NCBI GenBank assembly: GCA_021323675.1
Contig: JAJPKP010000007.1
Location: 18,423 to 82,422, forward strand
Origin: Pseudomonadota bacterium
GTDB lineage: Bacteria; Desulfobacterota; Binatia; Binatales; Binataceae
Length of the DNA stretch: 64,000 nucleotides
Direction of reading: 5' to 3'
Shown one piece after another: positions 53,139 through 62,500 of the stretch (within the stretch, counting starts at the first letter, position 1; each line of letters begins with the position of its first letter). The notes under the pieces are model-generated. The model saw only the letters and a list, made by a program, of their open reading frames with translations. It searched no databases and was not told the DNA's origin. A program made the position numbers and the translations under genes.

Positions 53139-55916
53139 ATGCGATTCGCGCTGCCGTCCTTATCCAATCGGTCGCATCGCTATCTATTGGTTACGTTGGC
53201 GCCACTCGTGCTTGGATGCGGCGGCGGGGGCAGCTCCGGCGGTGGTGGGCACGTCAGCAGAATCAGCGGCCTGGTGCAGACCTCTTCGTTTCATATCGCC
53301 AAGAGCGACACCGTGATCGCCACCGCCGACACCACGATAATCGCGACCGATTCGATTCACATCGACGGCAAGCTGCTCATGGACCCGGGCGCCGGAATCG
53401 CGCTTCTCTCCAACGGTTCCCTGAGCATCGCGGGCGTCATCGCTCCAAATGCAATCAGCGCATCGGCGACTCTTCTCGATCGCGTATGGGCCGGGCTACG
53501 AGGCGAGGCGGTCGCGGATTCCCCGCCCTCTCCGCTGGTGCTCGGGGGCAACGCGATTAACAACCTGAACTCCGCGGCCCATGAAGCCGGCGGATCGGTC
53601 ATCAGTCAGCCCGGTCAGGATATCGACATCACGACCATCGGGAACAACGGCACCATCAGTCTCGGATTTGGCATCCAGGGGGGCGATGGCGCCGACGCTC
53701 CTGGGGCGGGGGCACCGGGCCAGAGCGGAGGAAGCATTCATATCGGCGACGCCACGGCGATCGGCGCTGTCAACGATGCGGCTCAGAAGGCAGGCCAGCA
53801 AGGCAAAGCAACCAAGCCCGCCAACGTGTTCGTGGGTGTCAATCTGAAGGCGGGCAACGGAGGACACGGCTTCGATGATGTGAACGGGACGGCGTCGGGC
53901 GGCACCAACTCCTGCAAGGGCCTTCACGGCGGAAAATATGTCTATCAGGGAACAGATGGTGGCGGCGGCGGCGAAATCGTTATCCTGGGCGACGCCCTCC
54001 AGGTCGCTTCGGGCGTGACATTGACCGGAGGCGACGGAGGCCGTGGCGGCAACGCGGGCCAAATCCCTCCGGTTCACAAGCCCGCCCTGGACGGCGGCAG
54101 CAATCAGGACGGACTCGATGTGCAGTTCGCATCAGGCTCTGGCGGCAATGGCGGCAGTGTGGCTACCTCGTCCGGCTCAGTGGGAACTGGAGGCACGGGA
54201 GGGGATGCCGGCGACGCGGGGGTCTCGGCTGGAAATGGCGGACCTCCGGGATGTGATGGCGGCAATACCTTCGGCGCGCTGGGACAGCCCGGAATCGGTG
54301 GACTCGGGGCAGGTCAACCCGCGAATTCCGGCGAGAAGGGCCTGGCGGAGTTCAAAGATGGAGGCAACGGCCATATCGCAACTGATAGTCAGCATGCAGG
54401 CGGTGACGGCGGTGACTCGGCACTTGGCGATCCGAGCCTGCCGCCGCAGGTGCGTGGAACGGTTGTCTATTCGGGCTATGGCAACGGAGCCGATGGCTTC
54501 GACGGCTGCGCGGCGAATCCGCGAACCAATGGCACCAACGGAGGAAACGGCGGTTCCGTAGTCACGCACGGTGCGCCGACTAGTGCGGACGGCAGCCTCA
54601 ATGGAGGCAACGGCCCCGGCGGGAATCCGCCGGGTAACGGCGGGATCGGCGGTTCCAGCGACGTGTTAGGCAAGGTCGGGGCCGACGGGACCAGTGGAAA
54701 GCCGTGTCCTGCCGGAACTCCAACTCCGACCCCGACCGGGTTCCCGACTCCGACGCCTACGACCGTACCGACTCGGACGCCGACCGCAACTCCTACGCGG
54801 AGGCCGACACCGACTGGAACGCCTTCGCAAACGCCTACCGCGACTCCGACCGCGACTCCCGCGCGGTTCGGATCGTGTGACCCGCCGAAAAATCTCTTTC
54901 CCAGCGGATCGGCACCGCAGTTCGCCGCTGTGGGGGCAAATACCTATGCGGTCAGCGACACCGGCGACCAGTTCTCGCAGATACAGTTCGCGCGATCGAC
55001 GGACGGCGGTGTCACGTGGTCAGCTCCGGTCCAAATCACCAACGACTCGTCGCGCAACTTCAATCCCTCGGTGGCGGCCGATTCATCGGGCAACGTGTTT
55101 GTTGCTTATACGGGACTGAACTTCAGTGAGGGGAAGCGGTTTGTGCGAGGACTGTTCCAACCTGCCCGGTCCGCGTTCGGCGCGCCGTTCGACGTGATGC
55201 CGGGCGACGGAGTCAGCGTAGCATTCAATCCGAACAAACAGGGCGGCGCTGAATGGGAGATGGCGGGCAGCGACACCAGCGTGACCAACTCGATCTTCTT
55301 TAACAACAGCGCGAACGGAGAGACATGGGGCGCCGGTTCCGCAATTCCCAATGCGAGCGGGTCCTCACCCAGTATCGCGGTGGACGGCCTGGGCAGGATC
55401 TATGTGGGATGGTCAACGTTTGCCGTGGCGGGTGAACAGTCGTTGATATCCACCTCGACCGATGGCGGCAAAACCTGGTCGGTGCCGCAAACGCTTCACA
55501 CCACGACCGGCTCTTTGATCCTTCCCCCCGCGTGGCTATTTCTCCCTCCGGCACCAGGGAACTTCATGGAGCTTGGGGTGGACAGCAGCCCACCAACTTC
55601 CAGCATCTTCGGTGAACTGGGCACCCTCGGCTCCAGCGAGGTGCAGCACTTCAACTTCGGTAACGGCGCGTTAGCGCAGGGGCTATTCCGTAGCGACAAT
55701 TCCATCGTGATAGGCAGTGTCGCCGGCAATACCAGTCAGTTGCACATTCTACAGGGCGGCTTGGGGAGCAGCCTGAGCGACTTGCCGGTAAACAACAGTT
55801 CCAACATTCTGGAGTCGACGATCGTGCTCACTCAGCAATCGGGGAATCCCGCGCTGGTGTATGGAATCACGCACGACACGATTCCCGGGCCGATCGATTT
55901 TGGAGGGTGCCGATGA
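53139..55916 (+). CDS. Large Gly-rich surface lipoprotein with Pro/Thr linker and BNR-like domain
   Basis: 925 residues. Signal with lipobox LAPLVLGCGGGG (LVLGC). Residues ~90-530 are Gly/Asp/Asn-rich loops (GGNGGS, GGDGGRGG types), like a beta-helical surface stalk. A Thr-Pro linker (TPTPTPTGFP and further TPT repeats) spans ~535-580. The rest is a BNR/sialidase-like propeller (FARSTDGGVTWSAPVQITND, STSTDGGKTWSVPQTL). Start at 53139 behind AAAGGAG. Probably displayed on the outer surface for adhesion or glycan contact; enzymatic activity not shown. Confidence 0.75.
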   Translation: MRFALPSLSNRSHRYLLVTLAPLVLGCGGGGSSGGGGHVSRISGLVQTSSFHIAKSDTVIATADTTIIATDSIHIDGKLLMDPGAGIALLSNGSLSIAGVIAPNAISASATLLDRVWAGLRGEAVADSPPSPLVLGGNAINNLNSAAHEAGGSVISQPGQDIDITTIGNNGTISLGFGIQGGDGADAPGAGAPGQSGGSIHIGDATAIGAVNDAAQKAGQQGKATKPANVFVGVNLKAGNGGHGFDDVNGTASGGTNSCKGLHGGKYVYQGTDGGGGGEIVILGDALQVASGVTLTGGDGGRGGNAGQIPPVHKPALDGGSNQDGLDVQFASGSGGNGGSVATSSGSVGTGGTGGDAGDAGVSAGNGGPPGCDGGNTFGALGQPGIGGLGAGQPANSGEKGLAEFKDGGNGHIATDSQHAGGDGGDSALGDPSLPPQVRGTVVYSGYGNGADGFDGCAANPRTNGTNGGNGGSVVTHGAPTSADGSLNGGNGPGGNPPGNGGIGGSSDVLGKVGADGTSGKPCPAGTPTPTPTGFPTPTPTTVPTRTPTATPTRRPTPTGTPSQTPTATPTATPARFGSCDPPKNLFPSGSAPQFAAVGANTYAVSDTGDQFSQIQFARSTDGGVTWSAPVQITNDSSRNFNPSVAADSSGNVFVAYTGLNFSEGKRFVRGLFQPARSAFGAPFDVMPGDGVSVAFNPNKQGGAEWEMAGSDTSVTNSIFFNNSANGETWGAGSAIPNASGSSPSIAVDGLGRIYVGWSTFAVAGEQSLISTSTDGGKTWSVPQTLHTTTGSLILPPAWLFLPPAPGNFMELGVDSSPPTSSIFGELGTLGSSEVQHFNFGNGALAQGLFRSDNSIVIGSVAGNTSQLHILQGGLGSSLSDLPVNNSSNILESTIVLTQQSGNPALVYGITHDTIPGPIDFGGCR

Positions 55917-56329
55917 GGGAATGACGGCGATGCGCCGGTTCCGAGTTTCACTTTGGGCGGGGCCGTCTCTTCGACGGAGTTCTCCCATCGGGGCGAGGCG
56001 TGAGCATCTTCACATGATGCTCCAACAGTCGGGGAGTTTCGCGGCGCATCAATTGCTCGATTCGATTCGCCACCTCAGATTCCCCGACCTTGCTCGCTGC
56101 ATGACATGGCTCGAAACCTCGCGTTCACTTGGAGGCGCGGAACTCGCATAAATCCGACTTTGTCCTGAATAAGCCGGTTTACCTGCCGCTTGGCCGCAGG
56201 TGAACAAAATAGCACCATTTCGTGTGTCCGGAAATTGAACCATTGATGTGCCCGGGGCGGGGCGGGAGCGAATGAAGCAAACGTTTGGGTTATAGCAGGG
56301 CGTTGACCAATGCTGTTCCGTAGAATAAC
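55917..56329. other. 0.4-kb leader of the five-gene operon, no gene
   Basis: No convincing gene. TTGACC at 56303 with an ATAACG-like box 16 bases on may be a promoter for the operon starting at 56330. Confidence 0.4.
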
Positions 56330-57421
56330 GTGTTTCACGTGACGTGGAACAGACCCAAATCCGCAACAGCGCTAATCGGGCAAGGACGCGAAATGCTGGT
56401 CTCCAAGCTGCCTGGCGATTGGAAAGTCGTTGATCGCAAAGCCGCGGAAGTCGTGCGTCAGGGGCCGGATGCGATCATGGAAGTAACAGCGCCCGATGGC
56501 AAGAAGGCACTTCTCCTTGTAGAGGCGAAGGCGGACTTGGAACCTCGCAACGTTGTCAAGGCTCTCGAACAGGTACGGAAATTTGGAGAGGGCACGCCGT
56601 TTATTGTCTCGGATTTTCTCACGCCACGAGCACGAGAGATGTTGGTCCAATTCGGAGCCGGATACGCGGACGCGACCGGCAATCTACGACTCGCTCTGTC
56701 GAAACCAGCCCTATTCATCCAGACCAAGGGCGCCGATCGGGATCCTTGGCCGGATAAAAAGCCGCTGAGATCGCTGAAGGGCCGTGCGGCTGGCCGGCTG
56801 GTTCGTGCGCTGTGTGATCTGGAGCTACCGTTCGGGGTCCGGGAACTCGCGGCGCGCGCTGGGGTGTCTCCCGCATCAGCATCGAGAGTATTAGCATTGT
56901 TGGAGCGCGACGCGCTGATCGAACGCGACAACAACGACTGTGTGAATCGCGTGCGGAAAGCCGACCTCATTCGCCGTTGGGTGCAGGACTATTCGGTACT
57001 GAAGAGCAATATCGCAGAAAATTTCCTGGAACCTCGCGGCATTGCAGCATTACTTACAAAGCTGAAGGCGGCGAAATTCAACTATGCGGTGACTGGTCCG
57101 CTAGCGGCTTCGTTCATATCCTCCGCAGCCCCACCTCGCATCGTGACCATTTACGTTGACGATTTCCAGAAAGCCGCGGACTTGTTGGAGTTGAAACGTT
57201 CGGAAACGGGAACGAACGTGATTCTGGCTGAAGCATTTGATCCGGTAGTGTTCGATAGGACGTCGGATCAGAACGGCGTCCGATGTGTGGCATTGAGTCA
57301 GCTGTGCGCAGATTTATTGACAGGCCCAGGGAGAGATCCGGCGGAAGGCGAAGAGTTGTTGAGAAAGTTGGATAGTTCAGAGCCAACGCCACGGACAGAA
57401 AAGAGAGCCGCAGGAAGGTAG
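56330..57421 (+). CDS. AbiEi-like HTH protein with nuclease-fold N-terminus (operon gene 1)
   Basis: 363 residues, GTG start (ATG at 56396 possible). Residues ~45-75 (DAIMEVTAPDGKKALLLVEA, K) have a D...ExK look of a restriction-endonuclease fold. A winged helix follows at ~165-200 (FGVRELAARAGVSPASASRV). The C-terminal ~150 residues resemble AbiEi-type antitoxin domains. Precedes an AbiEii-like nucleotidyltransferase by five bases; the pair looks like a type IV toxin-antitoxin. As antitoxin it likely represses the whole operon. Family call is moderate. Confidence 0.65.
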   Translation: MFHVTWNRPKSATALIGQGREMLVSKLPGDWKVVDRKAAEVVRQGPDAIMEVTAPDGKKALLLVEAKADLEPRNVVKALEQVRKFGEGTPFIVSDFLTPRAREMLVQFGAGYADATGNLRLALSKPALFIQTKGADRDPWPDKKPLRSLKGRAAGRLVRALCDLELPFGVRELAARAGVSPASASRVLALLERDALIERDNNDCVNRVRKADLIRRWVQDYSVLKSNIAENFLEPRGIAALLTKLKAAKFNYAVTGPLAASFISSAAPPRIVTIYVDDFQKAADLLELKRSETGTNVILAEAFDPVVFDRTSDQNGVRCVALSQLCADLLTGPGRDPAEGEELLRKLDSSEPTPRTEKRAAGR

Positions 57422-57426
57422 GCACC

Positions 57427-58236
57427 TTGGCGTCGGATCTTGACGAACAATATGTGCGCGCCCGGCAGGTGCTCATGGATGCGCTTGACGCGCTCGGAGA
57501 ACATCGGAATTCCGTAATTTTGGTCGGCGCGCAAGCGATCTACGTGCACGCCGGCGAGGCGACCTTCGGGATGGTGGCCTATACAACGGACGCGGATCTC
57601 GCCCTCGATCCTCGCGTTCTCGAGGAAACGCCACCGATCGAATCCGTGATGAGAAACGCCGGATTCAGGCCGGGCGTGCAACCTGGAATTTGGCTTGGGA
57701 GCGACGACATTCAGGTTGATTTGCTGGTGCCCGAAGCGCTCGGAGGTGGAGGGAGGCGAAGTGCAAGGCTCGGTGGGCACGGCAAGGAAACCGCTCGAAA
57801 AGTGGAAGGGCTCGAAGGGGCTCTCGTCGAGAATGAGCTCGTAAGGGTCAGCTCGCTCCGACGAGATGATGATCGGCAATTCGATATTCGTGTGGCAGGG
57901 CCTTCTGCGTTAGTGGTGGCGAAGCTGCACAAGCTGTGGGAGCGACGGAACGATCGGCGCCGCCTGGAGAACAAAGACGCTGCCGACGTGTTTCGGTTGC
58001 TGCAGGCGATCGATTTGGAGAGGTTTGCCAGCGGATTCCGGGCTCTTCGCGAGGATGCGGTCTCTGCGGCTAGCGCGGTGAGAGCGATTGGTTTCCTGGA
58101 AGACCTATTTGGGCGAGCTGGCGGCTTGGGTATAGGAATGCTCAGGGAAGCAGTTACCGGTTTGGACGATCCGGACATAGCGGCAGCATCGTGCCTACAA
58201 CTGGCTCGCGACGTTATGGAGGCGATACGGAGATGA
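57427..58236 (+). CDS. AbiEii-like nucleotidyltransferase (operon gene 2)
   Basis: 269 residues, TTG start behind AGGAAGG. Nucleotidyltransferase-fold motif: VILVGAQAIYVHAGEA and TTDADLALDP, where D55 and D57 would be the metal-binding pair and D61 follows. Later AGPSALVVAKLHKLWERRN is typical of AbiEii toxins. Such enzymes add NTPs to RNA or proteins and stall growth. Overlaps the radical SAM gene by 4 nt. Confidence 0.75.
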   Translation: MASDLDEQYVRARQVLMDALDALGEHRNSVILVGAQAIYVHAGEATFGMVAYTTDADLALDPRVLEETPPIESVMRNAGFRPGVQPGIWLGSDDIQVDLLVPEALGGGGRRSARLGGHGKETARKVEGLEGALVENELVRVSSLRRDDDRQFDIRVAGPSALVVAKLHKLWERRNDRRRLENKDAADVFRLLQAIDLERFASGFRALREDAVSAASAVRAIGFLEDLFGRAGGLGIGMLREAVTGLDDPDIAAASCLQLARDVMEAIRR

Positions 58237-59141
58237 AGCTCCGAGTCGGGCCAAGCGGAGTTCACTTTTTCGACCGCACGACTGGCTTGAATATCCTACT
58301 CGATGAGGTCCGACTTGATCGACCTCACTGGTCTCCCGCACCGCGGCAGGTCTCGATAGCTCTCACCAACGTGTGCGACCTCAAATGCCCATACTGTTAC
58401 GCGCCTAAGAATGTTGACGCGCTCGATTTCTCGCGGTTACTCGATTGGATAACGGAACTGGACGAAGGGGGTTGCTTGGGCGTGGGCTTTGGGGGTGGTG
58501 AGCCTACTCTATACCATCGGTTCGCAGAGTTATGTAGTCGAGTATCGCATCAAACGCGTCTCGCGGTCACGTTCACTACCCACGGCCATGGACTCGACGA
58601 AGGGCTGCTCCGTGATCTCCGCGACACTGTCCATTTCGTGAGGGTAAGCGTCGATGGCTTCGGGAGGACCTACGAGCGTTTGCGCGGTCGTCCCTTCGCC
58701 GCCATTTGCCGCCAACTCGAAATGGTGCGCTCACTAGCGCCGTTCGGGATGAACTATGTTGTCAATGCGCTCACTGTTGGAGACTTGGACAGCGTGGCAG
58801 CGTTGGCGACGGAGGCCGGGGCCGTCGAGTTCTTATTGCTGCCACAACGACCTGTCGCGGGGCTTCGTGGGATCGATTCCGAAACAAGGCAGAAGCTGGC
58901 GACCTGGGTGGCGCGATATCAAGGAAATGTGCGTTTGGCGGTGAGCGAAACTGATGCGCATGGTTTCCGCTTCTGTGATCCTTTCGCGGATGAGGCGGGT
59001 CTTAGTTCGTACGCTCACATCGACGCTTCTGGATCTCTTCGCAGGTCTTCGTACGATTCCGTCGGGGTTGGTATCGGTGGAAGCGGAGTAATGCGCGCGT
59101 TGGAAGTGCTTAGAAATCATTGCGAGGACGGTGTTTCATGA
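58233..59141 (+). CDS. Radical SAM enzyme (operon gene 3)
   Basis: 302 residues from MKLRVGPSG. The [4Fe-4S]-AdoMet site is CDLKCPYC at residues 48-55, followed by GVGFGGGEPTLYHRF and a partial TIM-barrel with FVRVSVDGFGRTYERL. No SPASM-type Cys cluster is seen; the C-terminal third has only two isolated Cys residues. It is not viperin-like (CNxxCxxC context differs). It may modify the adjacent small protein, a nucleotide or RNA. Joined to both neighbours by ATGA overlaps. Confidence 0.87.
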   Translation: MKLRVGPSGVHFFDRTTGLNILLDEVRLDRPHWSPAPRQVSIALTNVCDLKCPYCYAPKNVDALDFSRLLDWITELDEGGCLGVGFGGGEPTLYHRFAELCSRVSHQTRLAVTFTTHGHGLDEGLLRDLRDTVHFVRVSVDGFGRTYERLRGRPFAAICRQLEMVRSLAPFGMNYVVNALTVGDLDSVAALATEAGAVEFLLLPQRPVAGLRGIDSETRQKLATWVARYQGNVRLAVSETDAHGFRFCDPFADEAGLSSYAHIDASGSLRRSSYDSVGVGIGGSGVMRALEVLRNHCEDGVS

Positions 59142-59566
59142 AGATTTGGTACGGCTATGGCACAGAGCACTCTATGAACCTGGTGATGATCGGCTGCTTC
59201 AAGGAAATGGCCGACGCGGACAAAGCGGAGCAATTGATCGACTTCTTTATGGAGAAGGTTCGTTCGGAAGTAGATCTGAAAACCATGGAGATAGGTGACC
59301 CGCCTCCTCACTATAGCGATGAATGGATGGATTTTTTGAGAAGGATGAATGTCTACTATCTCGGGCCTGCGGAGATGGAGCAATTTGCCTACGACGTGAA
59401 ACTCAAACGAGACGGCAACAAAATAGTCTTGACCACTGACGAAAGCGAGGTGTCGGCCTTCCTAAAAATAATGTTGTACGAAGGCGCGCGCGTCGAAGTC
59501 TACTCAGCGCATAACTATCCGGAGGCGGGAAAGGGCGGCGGAGAGGACAAACCCGTCGGAACTTGA
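59138..59566 (+). CDS. Small unknown protein (DUF6375-like?), operon gene 4
   Basis: 142 residues, MKIWYGYGTEHSMNLVMIGC at the start, an alpha/beta protein with a disordered Gly-rich tail. I recall similar openings from DUF6375, a link that needs a search. No catalytic motif. It sits between the radical SAM enzyme and the NTPase, overlapping the former by 4 nt and the latter by 1 nt; a substrate or adaptor role is possible. Confidence 0.6.
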   Translation: MKIWYGYGTEHSMNLVMIGCFKEMADADKAEQLIDFFMEKVRSEVDLKTMEIGDPPPHYSDEWMDFLRRMNVYYLGPAEMEQFAYDVKLKRDGNKIVLTTDESEVSAFLKIMLYEGARVEVYSAHNYPEAGKGGGEDKPVGT

Positions 59567-62500
59567 TGTCACTGATCAATTGGGACCGTTTTCTAAATCT
59601 ACCTGGTGCCGCGACCACCAACTTTGAGAAACTCTGTCGCGCGCTCATCCGTCGCAACTACGGTCGTTACGGCCAACTCCTAGCTCTAGCAAACCAGCCA
59701 GGAGTCGAGTTTCATCTGAAGCTGGACGCCCCCTGTGGTCTCGGCTCTCCCCCTAGATGGTTTGGGTGGCAGTGCCGCTGGTATGACCTTCCCGGCGGAA
59801 GAGCGATCGGAAACGCGCGGCGCGAAAAGATCAAACAAGCAATCAAGAAGACTGAAAAGGTTCTTCCCTGCCTTACTGATTGGGTTCTGTGGACACGAAG
59901 AGCTCTGACTGAGAGCGACCAAGAATGGTTTAAATCCATCCAGAGCCAATTCCAGCTGACGCTCTGGACTGAAAATGAAGTTGAGGATCTCTCCACAGAC
60001 GACGCTGAGATCGTTCGTGAGACCTATTTTGGCGAACTCATCCTCACCCCTGAACGATTGGCCGAGTTACATGCAATCGCTGTCGCTCCTTTGTCTAAGC
60101 GATGGCAACCACAGGTCCATCAGTCTCTAAGCGCCGAGCGCACATTGCGAAGGATTCTACTAGAGCCAAAGGATTGGAGCGTCCTTCCAGAAGTCGCTCG
60201 GCGCCTTCGAGGATACGGTCATGAGATAGCGGCCGGAGAGCAGGAAGTGCCCGCCTCGCTACGTGATGGTCTTGGGTCCGCGGTTTCACTTTGCGCCGTT
60301 CAGGCAGATGAGCTCGAAACCCTATATGGCGCTATTGTCAACGGAGATTTGGCGCAGCTCCAACAGCAATTGTCCACTCCTTCTGCGCCTCCTGAAGCCG
60401 GAGTTGTTCGCCTTGTTAGAAGGTTACGTTCCGCAAACATAGCGGCGTCTCTCACGATGACCAATGCGATGGCTAATATCCGACTTGCTCGGAAGGCGAC
60501 AGCTGACCTCAGAGGAGCAGTTGACCAACACGTGATCGGGGTCGTGGCTGATTTCGGATGTGGAAAAACTCAGCTGTCAGCGGAGCTTACCGCTCCAACT
60601 CAAGAACGCCCTGCGGGAGTACTACTGCACGGCCAGAAACTGCGAGCGAGAAGTACCCTCGACGATCTAGCGCATCAGATTGTCTTACGCGGTTCGCCGC
60701 TCCAGAGCATGGAGGCATTGGTCGCGGCAGTTGACGCCGCGGGTGAACGCGCAAAATGTCGCCTGCCGATTTTTATCGACGGTCTCAATGAGGCCGAAGA
60801 TCCTCGCGATTGGAAAGATCCTCTCGCATCCCTCAACAAGACGCTTGTCAAATATCCGCACGTTCTTGTGGTTTGTACTGTTCGTCATGCCTATGCGGAC
60901 GAGTCCCTCCCCTCAGAAACTTCAAGAATAGAAATCCCTGGATTCGATACCGACACGGCGGAGGCTGTTAGACGCTATTTTCGTCATTACAAGATCCAGC
61001 CAGGGGAGGCGGATCTCCCCTGGGAACTCCTAAGCCACCCTTTAACGCTGCGCTTGTTTTGCGAGGTAACAAATCCGAAGAGACAGATGACGGTTGGGAT
61101 CGATGCGATCCCAACCTCGTTGACGATTCTATTCGAACGGTACTTAGGCCAAGCGGCTGAGCGAATTGCTGAGTTGGCTCCCCGAACTCGCCGTTACTAT
61201 GGGCAGGACGTCAAAGTAGCGCTGAGCGAGATCGGAAACATTTTTTGGAATAAGAATGAGCGGACACTCGAAATGTCAGAGTTGCGCCGGCAGCTTAATG
61301 ATGAGTCCCGAACGTGGGACGAAAGCATTGTTCGCGCCCTCGAACAGGAAGGAATCTTGGGGAGAATGCCGGGCCCGAATAACGAGGACCGATTTGGGGT
61401 CGTACACGACGCACTCGCGGGACACCTGATTGCAAAAAATATCATCTCTCGACGAAGCGTTTCTGAGTTCGCCGTCTGGTTGAGTGAGCCGGACACGATT
61501 GATTCATTCGACTACTCGTCTGCCAACGGCCATACGTTCGGCTCTGACGTCTTTCGTTCACTGGCTGCGCTTCTTCCTACGTTTTACCAAGAACAGCTCT
61601 GGCGTATTGCTCCAGCCCCGCTCAAGGCAAGAGCTCTCTGGCTTGCGGCTGGCCTCGACAGTGCCTCTCTGGACGCGGAGACGGTGGAGGAGATCAAATC
61701 GCTCGTGGCACGGCGACCCGCCTTTGTGCGGCTTTGGCAGACTCGCGGGATTGTGGGGCATCCTCTCAACTCTGAGTTTCTTGACGCCCTGCTTCGGCCA
61801 ATGACCACAGCGGACCGAGACTTGATGTGGACTGAGTGGCTCCGACTCAACGCTGATCTAGTTTTGAAGGACCTAAAGCGTATGGCGGAATCTTGGCGGA
61901 CGCGAAGCGAACGTGCTCCTTCCGATTTGCTCAGAGCGCGATGGGCAATGTGGGCGCTCACCAGTACCGTCGAAGTGCTTCGCGATGAGGCGACTCAAGC
62001 TCTCTATTGGTTTGGCCGAGGCAAAGCCGGTGAACTTTTCCGTCTTGCGCTAGAGGCACTGCCGATTAACGATGCCGATGTCGCAGAACGGCTGATCGCT
62101 GCGTCTTACGGCGTTGTTATGGCCAACCAGAGGCCGGTCCCCGATTTTGAGCTGACACTCGGGGAATTTCTGACTGGACTCCGCAACGCTCTCGTTGGCT
62201 CGAGTCCGGGAAACCCGACAAATCACTGGTTGATTAGGCAATACGTCGAGAGAATGGTAACGTTCGCCCTCAAATATTGCCGACCAATCGTTCCAGATGA
62301 GATGTCGGTCGGAGGAAAGGTGCCGTTCGCAGCGGGCCCGTATGTCCCGACCATTCCGGACGAGGACCCTCGAGCATCGGAAGTCGACAGATCCCTTCGC
62401 ATGAACTTCGTGAACTACACTCTTGGTGGACTTTTTAACGATCGGCCGAACTATGCTGCGAGTCATAAAGGACATCAACTGGCAGTCGAATATGTGCGCG

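Noticed and set aside
56190..56260. IS-end-like sequence around GTGTCCGGAAATTGAACC
   Set aside because: No matching inverted partner or transposase fragment was found nearby.
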